DNA of 64,000 bases from Mycolicibacterium sp. P9-64 (lineage in GTDB: Bacteria; Actinomycetota; Actinomycetes; Mycobacteriales; Mycobacteriaceae). Positions 7,687-17,219 of this stretch are shown here, in pieces (position 1 is the stretch's first letter; each line of letters begins with the position of its first letter). The position numbers and the translations under genes were made by a program. Under the pieces are notes generated by a model that was not told the DNA's origin, did not search any database, and worked only from the letters and a program-made list of their open reading frames with translations. The DNA lies in the NCBI RefSeq assembly GCF_008329605.1, contig NZ_NPKO01000007.1, positions 310,001 to 374,000 on the forward strand, in the 5' to 3' direction.

Positions 7687-8859
7687 GTGAGTACCGACCG
7701 GTTGCGCGTGCTGGTGCTGGGGAGCACCGGTTCGATCGGCACCCAGGCCCTTGACGTCATCGCCGCCAATCCGGACCGGTTCGAGGTGGTCGGGCTGGCG
7801 GCAGGTGGCGGAAACGCCGACCTGCTCGATCGGCAACGCGCCCAGACCGGCGTCACCAATGTCGCGATTGCCGACCCGGACGCCGCCGCCAGGATCGGCG
7901 ACGTGACGTACGCGGGTCCGGACGCCGTGACCCGGCTGGTGGAGGACACCGAGGCTGACGTCGTGCTCAACGCCCTGGTCGGAGCGCTCGGCCTACGGCC
8001 AACGCTGGCGGCGCTGCAATCCGGGGCCCGGCTGGCGCTGGCCAACAAGGAGTCGCTGGTCGCGGGTGGTCCGCTGGTGCTCAAGGCCGCCGCGCCAGGA
8101 CAGATCGTGCCCGTCGACTCCGAGCACTCGGCGATGGCCCAGTGCCTGCGCAGCGGCACGCCCGACGAGGTGGCCAAGATCGTGCTCACCGCATCGGGGG
8201 GACCGTTCCGTGGGTGGGCGGCAGCCGACCTCGAGCACGTCACCCCTGAGCAGGCAGGCGCCCATCCGACCTGGTCGATGGGGCCGATGAACACGCTGAA
8301 CTCGGCGTCGATGGTGAACAAGGGCCTCGAGCTGATCGAGACGCACCTACTATTCGGCATCGACTACGACCGCATCGAGGTCGTGGTGCACCCGCAGTCG
8401 ATCGTGCACTCCATGGTCACCTTCACCGACGGCTCCACCATCGCCCAGGCCAGCCCGCCGGACATGAAGCTGCCCATCGCGCTGGCGCTGGGCTGGCCGG
8501 GCAGGGTGGCAGGCGCGGCGGCGGCGTGCGACTTCACGACGGCCTCTACCTGGGACTTCGAGCCGCTGGACGACGCGGTGTTCCCGGCGGTCGCGCTGGC
8601 CAGGCACGCCGGACGCGGTGGTGGCTGCCTGACCGCGGTCTACAACGCGGCCAACGAAGAGGCGGCGGCGGCGTTCCTGGCAGGGCGCATCCGGTTCCCG
8701 GCCATCGTCCGAACGGTGGACGAGGTGCTCCGCGCCGCTGACCAATGGGCTGCCGAACCAGCTACCGTGGAAGACGTACTCGACGCGCAGGACTGGGCCC
8801 GGTCCAAGGCAAGAGCCGCGCTGAAGAGGTCCGCACAGGAGGTACTACCCACCAGATGA
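7687..8859 (+). CDS. dxr: 1-deoxy-D-xylulose 5-phosphate reductoisomerase
   Basis: A 390-residue cytoplasmic enzyme that converts DXP to MEP with NADPH in the non-mevalonate isoprenoid pathway. The NADPH loop LGSTGSIGTQ is at the N-terminus. The divalent-metal and substrate region VPVDSEHSA is near residue 145, and the conserved ALANKESLVAGG precedes it. PTWSMGPMNTLNSASMVNKG and VHPQSIVHSMV are hallmark Dxr segments. GTG 7687 is chosen because it fits the family N-terminus; the open frame to 7576 adds non-conserved residues. The stop overlaps the rip1 ATG (ATGA). Confidence 0.97.
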   Translation: MSTDRLRVLVLGSTGSIGTQALDVIAANPDRFEVVGLAAGGGNADLLDRQRAQTGVTNVAIADPDAAARIGDVTYAGPDAVTRLVEDTEADVVLNALVGALGLRPTLAALQSGARLALANKESLVAGGPLVLKAAAPGQIVPVDSEHSAMAQCLRSGTPDEVAKIVLTASGGPFRGWAAADLEHVTPEQAGAHPTWSMGPMNTLNSASMVNKGLELIETHLLFGIDYDRIEVVVHPQSIVHSMVTFTDGSTIAQASPPDMKLPIALALGWPGRVAGAAAACDFTTASTWDFEPLDDAVFPAVALARHAGRGGGCLTAVYNAANEEAAAAFLAGRIRFPAIVRTVDEVLRAADQWAAEPATVEDVLDAQDWARSKARAALKRSAQEVLPTR

Positions 8860-10085
8860 TGTTCGTGATCGGCATCGTGCTCTTCGCGCTGGCCATTCTG
8901 CTGTCCGTGGCCCTGCACGAGTGTGGGCACATGTGGGTGGCGCGGGCCACAGGCATGAAGGTGCGCCGCTACTTCGTCGGCTTTGGTCCCACGCTGTGGT
9001 CGACCAGGCGGCCCAACAGGCTCGGCTACACCGAGTACGGCGTCAAGGCCATCCCGCTCGGCGGCTTCTGCGACATCGCGGGCATGACGTCGGTCGACGA
9101 GATCGCCCAGGAGGACCGCCAGTACGCCATGTACCGGCAGAAGGTGTGGAAGCGCGTCGCGGTGCTGTTCGCGGGACCGGCGATGAACTTCATCATCGGC
9201 TTGGTGCTGATCTATGGCATCGCCGTGATCTGGGGGCTGCCGAACCTGCATCCGCCCACCACGGCCATCGTCGGCGAAACCGCTTGTGTCGCAGCCGATA
9301 TCAGCAAAGGCGAGCCAGGCAAGTGCACCGGCCCCGGCCCGGCGGCGAACGCGGGCATCAAGCCGAGCGACACCGTGGTCAAGGTCGGTGGCACCGACGT
9401 GAAGACCTTCGACGAGCTGGTGGCCGCGGTGCGCAAGGCCGGCGGGCCGACGCCGTTCGTCGTGCAGCGCAACGAAGAGGGTCAGGTTCGCGAGTTCACC
9501 ACGATCGTCAACGTTCAGCGCACCGAGCGGTGGGTGAAGAAGGACGACACCAGCCCGACGACGATCGGCGCCATCGGCGTCGCCCCCGCCGAGTTCGGGC
9601 CCACCGAGTACAACCCCCTGTCGGCAGTGCCCGCGACGTTCGCCTTCACCGGCGATCTTGCGGTCGAGATCGGCAAGTCGCTGGTGAAGATCCCCACCAA
9701 GGTCGGCGCATTGATCCATTCGATCGGTGGCGGTGAACGCGACCCCGAGACGCCCATCAGCGTCGTCGGCGCCAGCATCATCGGTGGTGACACCGTCGAC
9801 CACGGGCTCTGGGTGGCGTTCTGGTTCTTCCTGGCCCAGCTGAACTTCGTGCTCGGTGCGGTCAACCTGGTGCCGCTGCTGCCCTTCGACGGCGGCCACA
9901 TCGCGATCGCGGTGTACGAGAAGATCCGCAATATGATTCGTTCGGCGCGTCGCGTCGATGCGAAGGGCCCGGTGAACTACCTCAAGCTCATGGTTCCCAC
10001 CTACGTCGTGCTGGTCGTCGTGGTGGGCTACATGCTGCTGACCGTGACCGCCGACCTGGTCAACCCCATCAGACTCTTCCAGTAG
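8856..10085 (+). CDS. rip1: Rip1 site-2 zinc metalloprotease
   Basis: A 409-residue membrane-embedded M50 protease. The zinc motif HExxH is HECGH at residues 21-25 in the first membrane helix. The second active-site motif is PFDGGH near residue 345 in a C-terminal helix, and a PDZ-like domain lies between (about 130-230). In M. tuberculosis Rip1 (Rv2869c) cleaves the anti-sigma factors RskA, RslA and RsmA within the membrane, so it controls SigK, SigL and SigM output. AGGAGG lies about 12 nt before the ATG, which overlaps the dxr stop by 4 nt. Confidence 0.96.
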   Translation: MMFVIGIVLFALAILLSVALHECGHMWVARATGMKVRRYFVGFGPTLWSTRRPNRLGYTEYGVKAIPLGGFCDIAGMTSVDEIAQEDRQYAMYRQKVWKRVAVLFAGPAMNFIIGLVLIYGIAVIWGLPNLHPPTTAIVGETACVAADISKGEPGKCTGPGPAANAGIKPSDTVVKVGGTDVKTFDELVAAVRKAGGPTPFVVQRNEEGQVREFTTIVNVQRTERWVKKDDTSPTTIGAIGVAPAEFGPTEYNPLSAVPATFAFTGDLAVEIGKSLVKIPTKVGALIHSIGGGERDPETPISVVGASIIGGDTVDHGLWVAFWFFLAQLNFVLGAVNLVPLLPFDGGHIAIAVYEKIRNMIRSARRVDAKGPVNYLKLMVPTYVVLVVVVGYMLLTVTADLVNPIRLFQ

Positions 10086-10093
10086 GAGATGCC

Positions 10094-11251
10094 ATGACCA
10101 CCGCCATCGGGCTCGGTATGCCAGCACCGCCTCCGCCGACCCTGGCGCCGCGGCGCAAGACGCGTCAGCTGATGGTCGGCGACGTCGGCGTCGGGAGTGA
10201 CTACCCGATCGCGGTGCAGTCGATGTGCACCACCAAGACCCACGACGTCAATGCCACGCTGCAGCAGATCGCCGAGCTGACCGCCTCGGGATGCGACATC
10301 GTCCGGGTCGCGTGCCCCCGCCAGGAAGACGCCGATGCGCTGCCCGAAATCGCCAGGAAGGCGAACATTCCGGTCATCGCCGACATCCACTTCCAGCCCA
10401 AGTACATCTTCGCCGCCATCGACGCCGGATGTGCCGCGGTGCGCGTCAACCCCGGCAACATCAAGGAATTCGACGGCCGCGTCAAGGAAGTCGCGAAGGC
10501 CGCCGGTGACGCGGGCATCCCGATTCGCATCGGCGTCAACGCCGGATCGCTCGATCCGCGGTTGCTGAAGAAGTACGGCAAGGCCACTCCTGAAGCGCTC
10601 GTCGAGTCGGCGATGTGGGAGGCCTCGCTGTTCGAGGAGCACGGCTTCGGCGACATCAAGATCAGCGTGAAGCACAACGATCCCGTCGTCATGGTCGCCG
10701 CCTACGAGCAGCTGGCCGCACAATGCGACTACCCGCTGCACCTCGGCGTCACCGAGGCGGGCCCGGCGTTCCAAGGCACCATCAAGTCGGCCGTCGCGTT
10801 CGGCGCGCTGCTGTCCAAGGGCATCGGCGACACCATCCGGGTATCGCTGTCGGCGCCGCCGGTCGAGGAGATCAAGGTCGGCAACCAGATCCTGGAGTCG
10901 CTGAACCTGCGGCCGCGCGGGCTGGAGATCGTGTCGTGCCCGTCGTGTGGGCGCGCCCAGGTGGACGTCTACACCCTTGCCAACGCGGTGTCGGCCGGGC
11001 TGGATGGCCTTGACTTCCCGCTGCGCGTCGCGGTGATGGGCTGTGTCGTCAACGGGCCGGGCGAGGCACGCGAGGCCGATCTGGGCGTAGCCTCCGGAAA
11101 CGGCAAGGGGCAGATCTTCGTTCGCGGTGAGGTCATCAAGACGGTGCCCGAATCGCAGATCGTGGAGACGCTGATCGAAGAAGCGATGCGAATTGCGCAA
11201 GAGCGCTCTCCAGATGATGCGAGCGGTTCGCCCGTTGTGACCGTAAGCTGA
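10094..11251 (+). CDS. ispG: 4-hydroxy-3-methylbut-2-enyl diphosphate synthase (IspG/GcpE)
   Basis: A 385-residue 4Fe-4S enzyme of the MEP pathway that converts MEcPP to HMBPP. Cluster cysteines are visible in CPSCGR (about residues 281 and 284) and in GCVVNGPGEA (about 316), with the final Glu nearby. The N-terminal TIM-barrel part includes VQSMCTTKTHDV and RVNPGN. AGGAG precedes the ATG, 8 bp after rip1. Dxr, Rip1 and IspG form one operon, so two steps of isoprenoid synthesis are co-expressed with an envelope protease. Confidence 0.97.
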   Translation: MTTAIGLGMPAPPPPTLAPRRKTRQLMVGDVGVGSDYPIAVQSMCTTKTHDVNATLQQIAELTASGCDIVRVACPRQEDADALPEIARKANIPVIADIHFQPKYIFAAIDAGCAAVRVNPGNIKEFDGRVKEVAKAAGDAGIPIRIGVNAGSLDPRLLKKYGKATPEALVESAMWEASLFEEHGFGDIKISVKHNDPVVMVAAYEQLAAQCDYPLHLGVTEAGPAFQGTIKSAVAFGALLSKGIGDTIRVSLSAPPVEEIKVGNQILESLNLRPRGLEIVSCPSCGRAQVDVYTLANAVSAGLDGLDFPLRVAVMGCVVNGPGEAREADLGVASGNGKGQIFVRGEVIKTVPESQIVETLIEEAMRIAQERSPDDASGSPVVTVS

Positions 11252-11255
11252 GCCT

Positions 11256-11276
11256 TGACCCCTGTGAGCGGGGTCA
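11256..11276 (+). terminator. hairpin after ispG
   Basis: TGACCCC (11256-11262) and GGGGTCA (11270-11276) form a perfect 7-bp stem with a 7-nt loop, 4 bp after the ispG stop. No U-tract follows, which is common for mycobacterial terminators, so partial read-through into the GNAT gene is possible. Confidence 0.5.
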
Positions 11277-11323
11277 CCCGCCCCTGGGTTTGCGGTTCGA
11301 AGTTGTAGTTGGAAAGAGTCACC

Positions 11324-12178
11324 ATGTCGGCCCCACCGTTGTTCCGCCTCGCAGACGAGCGTCGGGTCACGGTCGTTCGCGACGCTGCCATGGTGTGCCG
11401 GGTGCTCGACGACGATCCGGTCGGTACCTGCATGGTGGCCTCGAGGGTTGCCGATCACGGCGTCGAGCCGACGGCGATCGGGGGCGAGCTCTGGACGCGT
11501 CGACGCCCTGGCGAGTCACTGTGTTACGCCGGGCCGAACCTCATTCCGCTGCGCGGTGAGCCCTCTGATCTGAATGCCTTCGCCGACAAGGCGATGAGCA
11601 CGACGCGACGGTGTTCGTCGCTCGTCGGTCGCGCCGAGTTGGTATTGCCGATGTGGCGGCGCCTCGAGCACGCATGGGGCCCGGCGCGCGACGTGCGCGA
11701 GCACCAGCCGCTGATGGCACTCGAGGGCGCACCGCAATGCGCCATCGACCCCGCGGTGCGCCCGGTCCGGATCGAGGAGCTCGACGCCTATCTGGTGGCC
11801 GCCGTCGACATGTTCATCGGTGAGGTCGGCGTCGATCCGCGGCTCGGCGACGGTGGCCGTGGTTACCGGCGTCGTGTCGCCGCGCTGATCTCCGCAGGCA
11901 GGGCATGGGCGCGCTTCGAAAAGGGCGAGGTCGTGTTCAAGGCCGAGGTCGGCTCACAATCGCCTGCGGTCGGCCAGATCCAGGGCGTGTGGGTGCATCC
12001 GGACTGGCGAGGCCGCGGTCTGGGTGCCGCGGGCACCGCCGCGCTCTCCGCCGCCGTCGTTGGCAGCGGCCGCACGGCGAGCCTGTACGTCAACGGTTTC
12101 AACACCGTCGCGCGGGCCACCTACGCCCGCATCGGATTCCGTCAGGTCGGAACCTTCGCAACGGTCCTGCTCGACTGA
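11324..12178 (+). CDS. GNAT-family acetyltransferase (Rv2867c-like)
   Basis: A 284-residue protein. The N-terminal half resembles a DUF4081-type domain (RVTVVRDAAMVCRVL and LCYAGPNLIPL). The C-terminal half is a GNAT fold with the acetyl-CoA loop VHPDWRGRGLGAAG and the late NTVARATYARIGF strand. The start at 11324 is chosen over 11309 because GGAAAGAG lies just upstream. Length and position match the conserved gene that follows gcpE in M. tuberculosis. The substrate is unknown. Confidence 0.88.
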   Translation: MSAPPLFRLADERRVTVVRDAAMVCRVLDDDPVGTCMVASRVADHGVEPTAIGGELWTRRRPGESLCYAGPNLIPLRGEPSDLNAFADKAMSTTRRCSSLVGRAELVLPMWRRLEHAWGPARDVREHQPLMALEGAPQCAIDPAVRPVRIEELDAYLVAAVDMFIGEVGVDPRLGDGGRGYRRRVAALISAGRAWARFEKGEVVFKAEVGSQSPAVGQIQGVWVHPDWRGRGLGAAGTAALSAAVVGSGRTASLYVNGFNTVARATYARIGFRQVGTFATVLLD

Positions 12179-12241
12179 TTCTTACGAACCAGTCACGGTT
12201 CGATCTCGGTGCGCCTACCGCCCAGCGGGCAGTCACACTCA

Positions 12242-12247
12242 TAACAT
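12242..12247 (+). promoter_or_regulatory. -10 element of the penicillin-binding lipoprotein gene
   Basis: TAACAT lies 8 nt before the ATG at 12256 and no ribosome site is seen, so a leaderless transcript is likely. No clear -35 was found. Confidence 0.4.
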
Positions 12248-12255
12248 TTGCCCCA

Positions 12256-14088
12256 ATGGCAACGCGAACCTCATCTGTATCACGGGTCGCCGGTCTCTTG
12301 ACGGTGACCATCCTCGTTGGCGCGGCGGGCGCACTGACCTCGTGCACCCCGAAGCCCGACGGTCCCGAACCCACTGCCGAGGCGTTCTTCGCCGCGCTCG
12401 CAGCAGGCAATACCAGCGCCGCAGCCGACCTCAGCGACAAGCCCACCGAAGCCAGGGCCGCGCTCACCGAAGCTTGGTCGGGGCTGCAGGCCACCGGCCT
12501 CGACGCGATGATCCTGAGCTCGAAGTACGCCCAGGACACCGGCAGTGTGACCTACCGGTACACCTGGCACCTTCCCAAGAACCGCACCTGGACCTACGAC
12601 GGACAACTCAACATGCTGCGCGACGAGGGTCGCTGGGAAGTCCGTTGGAGCGCAACGGGATTGCACCCGAACCTTGGCGAGCACCAGACCTTCGCGCTCC
12701 GCGCCGACCCGCCGCCGCGGGCCTCGGTCAACGAGCGCGGCGGCACCGACGTCCTGGTGCCCGGGTACCTGTACCACTACGCGCTGGATGCCAAGGCCGC
12801 CAAGCTCGGCGGTGGTGGTCTGATGGCGACCGCGATCGCCGTCGCCGATGCATTGCGCCCCTTCGACCCGACCATCGATCCCCAAACCCTCGCCGAGCAG
12901 GCCAGTTCGTCGACGAAGCCGCTGGATCTGATCACGCTGCGCCAGGCGGACCGCGATCGCGTGGCCGGTGCGATCGGCAACCGGCCAGGGGTGATCATCA
13001 CGCCGCAGCCCGAACTGCTGCCCACCGACGAGCGCTTTGCCCCGGCGATCATCGACCAGGTGAAGAAGTCGGTGGTCAACGAGCTCGACGGCGAGGCAGG
13101 CTGGCGCGTCGAGAGCGTCAACCAGAACGGCGCCGAGGTCGACGTGCTCAACGAGGTGCCGGGTTCACCGTCGCCGTCGGTGACCATCAGCCTCGATCGT
13201 GCCGTGCAGGATGCGGCGCAGGACGCCGTCAACATGGTCGGCCGCAAGGCCATGATCGTGGCGATCAAGCCGTCCACGGGGGAGATCCTGGCCGTCGCGC
13301 AGAACGCGGCAGCCGACCAGGACGGACCGACCGCCACCACGGGGCTGTACCCGCCGGGGTCGACCTTCAAGATCGTCACGGCAGGCGCGGCCATCGAGCG
13401 TGACATGGCGACCCCCAACACCCTGCTGGGCTGCCCCGGCCACATGGACATCGGGCAACGCACGATCCCCAACTACGGCGGCTTCGACCTCGGCACCGTG
13501 CCGATGTCGCGGGCGTTCGCGAGCTCGTGCAACACCACCTTCGCCGAGCTGGCGAGCAGGATGCCCCCGAAGGGTCTGACCACGGCCGCCGCGCAGTACG
13601 GCATCGGTAACGACTACGTCGTCGACGGCATCACGACCGTGACCGGATCGGTGCCGCCGACGGTGAACCTCACCGAGCGCACCGAGGACGGCTTCGGACA
13701 GGGCAGGGTGCTGGTCAGCCCGTTCGGCATGGCGCTGGCTGCCGCGACCGTCGCCGCAGGGAAAACCCCTGTGCCGCAACTCATCGAGGGCCGCCCAACC
13801 GAGGTGACCGGTGATGTGACGCCGATCTCGCCGAAGATGCTCGACGGCCTGCGCCCGATGATGCAGCTGGTGGTGACCAACGGCACGGCGACCGATCTGA
13901 AGGGCGCTGGCGACGTGCGAGGCAAGACCGGTGAGGCGGAGTTCAATGGCGGCTCGCATGCGTGGTTCGCCGGTTACCGCGGTGACCTGGCCTTCGCCGC
14001 GCTGATCGTCGGGGGCGGAAGCTCCGAGTACGCGGTGCGGATGTGCAGGGACATGCTCAAGGGGCTGCCCCCCGACTACCTGGCCTGA
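12256..14088 (+). CDS. penicillin-binding lipoprotein (transpeptidase)
   Basis: A 610-residue class B-like PBP anchored by a lipobox (GALTSC, Cys30) instead of a membrane helix. An NTF2-like MecA_N domain (about 35-150) and a dimerisation domain precede the transpeptidase domain. All three catalytic motifs are visible: Ser369-x2-Lys372 (STFK), Ser424-Cys-Asn426, and Lys557-Thr-Gly559. It therefore probably forms 4,3 peptidoglycan crosslinks at the outer membrane face. It corresponds to Rv2864c (about 603 aa). The upstream open frame to 11905 overlaps the GNAT gene and is rejected. Confidence 0.94.
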   Translation: MATRTSSVSRVAGLLTVTILVGAAGALTSCTPKPDGPEPTAEAFFAALAAGNTSAAADLSDKPTEARAALTEAWSGLQATGLDAMILSSKYAQDTGSVTYRYTWHLPKNRTWTYDGQLNMLRDEGRWEVRWSATGLHPNLGEHQTFALRADPPPRASVNERGGTDVLVPGYLYHYALDAKAAKLGGGGLMATAIAVADALRPFDPTIDPQTLAEQASSSTKPLDLITLRQADRDRVAGAIGNRPGVIITPQPELLPTDERFAPAIIDQVKKSVVNELDGEAGWRVESVNQNGAEVDVLNEVPGSPSPSVTISLDRAVQDAAQDAVNMVGRKAMIVAIKPSTGEILAVAQNAAADQDGPTATTGLYPPGSTFKIVTAGAAIERDMATPNTLLGCPGHMDIGQRTIPNYGGFDLGTVPMSRAFASSCNTTFAELASRMPPKGLTTAAAQYGIGNDYVVDGITTVTGSVPPTVNLTERTEDGFGQGRVLVSPFGMALAAATVAAGKTPVPQLIEGRPTEVTGDVTPISPKMLDGLRPMMQLVVTNGTATDLKGAGDVRGKTGEAEFNGGSHAWFAGYRGDLAFAALIVGGGSSEYAVRMCRDMLKGLPPDYLA

Positions 14089-14118
14089 GTAGCCTGTCCC
14101 TTGGAAGGGGGCAAGCAG

Positions 14119-14730
14119 ATGACCAGCACCAACCCGGGCGTCAACCCCGGTGCGCAGGTAGAAGTGGCCGCGCTGCGCATCTCCGATGCCGACCGCAACG
14201 GCACCCTGCGCAGGCTGCACAACGCCGTGGCGCTTGGGCTGATCGACATCGACGAGTTCGAGGAGCGCTCCGGCGCGGTATCGCTGGCGCGCCTGCACTC
14301 CGAGCTGGCTGCCCTCGTCGAGGATCTGCCGGGACCCGGCGCGATCGTCACCACCGCCACCGACCGGGTGGAGCTGCGGGGGGTGCTCGGATCGTTGAAG
14401 CGCCAAGGGGAGTGGGTGGTCCCCACCCGGCTGGCATTGGTCAGGCGGATGGGCTCGATCGACCTCGATCTGACGAAGGCACGGTTCGCAGGGCCGATCG
14501 TGGTGATCGAGCTCGACGTCAAGTTCGGCTCCGTTGACATCCGGCTCCCCGAAGGTGCAAGCGCGTCGATCGATGACGTCGAGGTGATCGTCGGAAGTGC
14601 ACGCGATCACCGCAAGGACGCACCCGCCGACGGTTCGCCGCACGTCATCCTGACCGGGCGCAGCGTATGCGGATCCATCGACATCCGCGGGCCGCGTCGC
14701 GCCGTGATGAACCGGTTCCGCCGCGGCTAG
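14119..14730 (+). CDS. DUF1707 (SHOCT-like) domain protein
   Basis: A 203-residue protein. The N-terminal DUF1707 domain (about 15-70) has the pattern RISDADRNGTLRRLHNAVAL and IDEFEERSG. The C-terminal half is a beta-rich domain with repeated strands (GSIDLDL, FGSVDIRLPE, CGSIDIRGP), which suggests a beta-helix-like surface similar to LiaF-type C-termini. ATG 14119 is chosen because GGAAGGGGG lies upstream. It is 30 bp after the PBP gene and may be co-transcribed. Function is unknown; an envelope-stress role is inference from the domain pair. Confidence 0.8.
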   Translation: MTSTNPGVNPGAQVEVAALRISDADRNGTLRRLHNAVALGLIDIDEFEERSGAVSLARLHSELAALVEDLPGPGAIVTTATDRVELRGVLGSLKRQGEWVVPTRLALVRRMGSIDLDLTKARFAGPIVVIELDVKFGSVDIRLPEGASASIDDVEVIVGSARDHRKDAPADGSPHVILTGRSVCGSIDIRGPRRAVMNRFRRG

Positions 14731-14756
14731 CTGCGGCTTCGCTCAGGGCTGTTCGT

Positions 14757-14762
14757 TACGCT
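14757..14762 (+). promoter_or_regulatory. -10 element of mapB
   Basis: TACGCT ends 6 nt before the mapB ATG at 14769, consistent with a leaderless transcript. The ribosome site is weak. Confidence 0.45.
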
Positions 14763-14768
14763 GGCAGG

Positions 14769-15629
14769 ATGTCCGTTCGCACCGCCCTCCGTTCAGGAGA
14801 CCTGTCGCCGACGCTGCCGGTACCCAAGTCGATCGCCCGCCCCGAGTACGCGTGGAAGGCGACCGCGCAGGAGGGCAGCGAACCCTGGGTGCAGACACCC
14901 GAGGTGATCGCGAAGATGCGGGTCGCCGGACGCATCGCGGCGAACGCACTTGCCGAAGCGGGCAGGGCCGTCGCGCCCGGCGTCACCACCGACCAGCTCG
15001 ACCGGATCGCCCACGACTACATGGTCGACCACGGTGCCTACCCGTCGACGCTGGGCTACAAGGGCTTCCCCAAGTCGTGCTGCACGTCGCTCAACGAGGT
15101 CATCTGCCACGGCATCCCCGACTCGACCGTGGTACAGGACGGCGACATCGTCAACATCGACGTCACGGCCTACATCGACGGCGTGCACGGCGACACCAAC
15201 GCCACCTTCCTCGCCGGTGACGTCAGCGAGGAGCACCGGCTCCTCGTCGAACGCACGCAAGAGGCGACGATGCGCTCGATCAAGGCCGTCAAACCGGGGC
15301 GCTCGCTGTCGGTCGTCGGACGGGTCATCGAGGCCTACGCGAACCGGTTCGGCTACAACGTGGTTCGTGACTTCACCGGCCACGGCATCGGCACCACCTT
15401 CCACAACGGCCTGGTAGTGCTGCACTACGACCAGCCCGCCATCGAGACCGTCATCGAGCCGGGGATGACGTTCACCATCGAGCCGATGATCAACCTCGGC
15501 GCGCTCGACTACGAGATCTGGGACGACGGCTGGACCGTCGCCACCGTCGACAAGAAGTGGACGGCGCAGTTCGAACACACTCTGGTGGTCACCGACGATG
15601 GCGCCGAGATCCTGACGTTGGCCGACTGA
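14769..15629 (+). CDS. map: type I methionine aminopeptidase
   Basis: A 286-residue M24A peptidase that removes N-terminal Met from nascent proteins. The metal ligands are visible as Asp in IVNIDVTAYIDG, Asp in HGDTNATF, His in FTGHGIG and Glu in FTIEPMIN, with a final Glu in AQFEHTL. The 40-residue N-terminal extension with a PxxP-like segment is typical of mycobacterial MapB (Rv2861c, 285 aa). The ATG at 14769 fits both that length and the -10 element just upstream. Confidence 0.96.
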   Translation: MSVRTALRSGDLSPTLPVPKSIARPEYAWKATAQEGSEPWVQTPEVIAKMRVAGRIAANALAEAGRAVAPGVTTDQLDRIAHDYMVDHGAYPSTLGYKGFPKSCCTSLNEVICHGIPDSTVVQDGDIVNIDVTAYIDGVHGDTNATFLAGDVSEEHRLLVERTQEATMRSIKAVKPGRSLSVVGRVIEAYANRFGYNVVRDFTGHGIGTTFHNGLVVLHYDQPAIETVIEPGMTFTIEPMINLGALDYEIWDDGWTVATVDKKWTAQFEHTLVVTDDGAEILTLAD

Positions 15630-15641
15630 TCTGACGCCGAC

Positions 15642-15690
15642 AGTGCGGTTTCGTACGCGACACGCGGCAGACGACGTATCGGGCCGCACA
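15642..15690. repeat. imperfect inverted repeat between mapB and cobQ
   Basis: GTGCGG (15643-15648) and CCGCAC (15684-15689) flank further imperfectly matching TCGTACG/CGTATCG segments. The 81-bp gap may hold a terminator for mapB or a degenerate intergenic repeat. Confidence 0.35.
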
Positions 15691-15710
15691 CTCGACCAGC
15701 CCACCGCCTC

Positions 15711-17219
15711 GTGAGCGGCGCGCTGCTGGTTGCCGGCACCACCTCGGACGCGGGCAAGTCGATGGTGGTCGCCGGACTGTGTCGACTGCTGCACCGCAAG
15801 GGCATCCGCGTCGCGCCGTTCAAGGCACAGAACATGTCCAACAACTCGGCGGTCGCCGCCGACGGCGGCGAGATCGGCCGCGCACAGGCCATGCAGGCGC
15901 GTGCCGCAGGCCTGGCACCCAGCGTCCGGTTCAACCCGATCCTGCTCAAGCCGAGCGCCGACCGCACCTCACAGCTGGTCGTGCGCGGCAAGGTTTCGGG
16001 GTCGGTCGGAGCAGCTGACTACTTCACGCACAGGACCGAGCTCGCAGGAGTCGTCGCCGACGAACTCGCCTCGCTGCGAAGCGAATTCGACGCGGTGATC
16101 TGTGAAGGCGCAGGCTCGCCTGCCGAGATCAACCTGCGGGCAACTGATCTGGCCAACATGGGCCTGGCTCGCGCGGCCGAGCTACCCGTCGTGGTGGTCG
16201 GCGACATCGACCGCGGCGGGCTTCTCGCGCACCTCTTCGGCACCGTCGCCGTGCTCGAACCCGACGACCAGCGCCTGATCGCCGGATTCATCGTCAACAA
16301 GTTCCGCGGCGATCCCAGCCTGCTGGCGCCGGGCCTGGACCAGTTGCAGCGCCTGACCGGCAGACCGACCTACGGCGTCATCCCGTACAGCGACGGCCTG
16401 TGGCTCGACGCCGAGGATTCGCTTTCGGTGCGTGCTCACCACGCAGTGGGAGAGGCGCAGCCGCCGTGTGGCACCGAGTGGCTGAGGGTCGCGGCCGTCC
16501 GCCTGCCACGCATCTCGAACTCCACCGACGTCGAGGCCCTTGCCTGCGAGCCAGGAGTGCTGGTGCGGTGGGTCACCGACCCCGCCGACCTTGCCGACGC
16601 CGACGTCGTGGTGCTCCCCGGCAGCAAGGCCACGGTGGCCGACCTCGGCTGGCTGCGCGCGACCGGACTGGCCGACGGCGTGATCGCACACGCGGCGTCG
16701 GGCAGGCCGGTGCTGGGCGTGTGCGGGGGCTTTCAGATGTTGTGCCGCACCATCGACGACCCGGTGGAATCGGGCGAGGGTCGCATCGGAGGCCTCGGCC
16801 TGCTGGATGCCGACATCGAGTTCGTCACCGAGAAGACCCTGGCGCTCTGGGAGGGAAGTGGCCGTATTCCCCTGCGCGGCTATGAAATCCACCACGGCCA
16901 GCTGGCCCGCAGCGCCGAGGCCGACTGGCTCGGAGTCGGCGTCCGCCGCGACGCGGTGTACGGCACCCACTGGCATGGACTGCTCGACAACGACGACGTT
17001 CGCCGCGGGTGGCTGACCGAGGCCGCCCACGCGGCGGGTCGGCGCGGCTTCGTGGTCGCCGACGACGTCGACGTCTCCGCGCGCCGCGACGGACAGCTCG
17101 ACCTGATGGCCGACCTGTTGGCTGCTCACCTCGACATGAACGCCGTGATGGAGCTGATCGAGCGCGGCGCTCCGAGGCGCCTGACGGTCACCTCGGAGCT
17201 GAGTAACCTCGAAACATGA
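15711..17219 (+). CDS. cobQ: cobyric acid synthase
   Basis: A 502-residue enzyme that amidates adenosylcobyrinic acid a,c-diamide side chains with glutamine and ATP. The N-terminal DTB synthetase-like domain has the P-loop GTTSDAGKSMVV, then PFKAQNMSNNS. The C-terminal class I amidotransferase domain has the nucleophile Cys in GVCGGFQML (about residue 337) and a late His in YEIHHGQL. The start is GTG. In M. tuberculosis cobQ1 lies elsewhere (Rv0255c), so its position after mapB differs. It overlaps the lipoprotein gene by 4 nt. Confidence 0.95.
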   Translation: MSGALLVAGTTSDAGKSMVVAGLCRLLHRKGIRVAPFKAQNMSNNSAVAADGGEIGRAQAMQARAAGLAPSVRFNPILLKPSADRTSQLVVRGKVSGSVGAADYFTHRTELAGVVADELASLRSEFDAVICEGAGSPAEINLRATDLANMGLARAAELPVVVVGDIDRGGLLAHLFGTVAVLEPDDQRLIAGFIVNKFRGDPSLLAPGLDQLQRLTGRPTYGVIPYSDGLWLDAEDSLSVRAHHAVGEAQPPCGTEWLRVAAVRLPRISNSTDVEALACEPGVLVRWVTDPADLADADVVVLPGSKATVADLGWLRATGLADGVIAHAASGRPVLGVCGGFQMLCRTIDDPVESGEGRIGGLGLLDADIEFVTEKTLALWEGSGRIPLRGYEIHHGQLARSAEADWLGVGVRRDAVYGTHWHGLLDNDDVRRGWLTEAAHAAGRRGFVVADDVDVSARRDGQLDLMADLLAAHLDMNAVMELIERGAPRRLTVTSELSNLET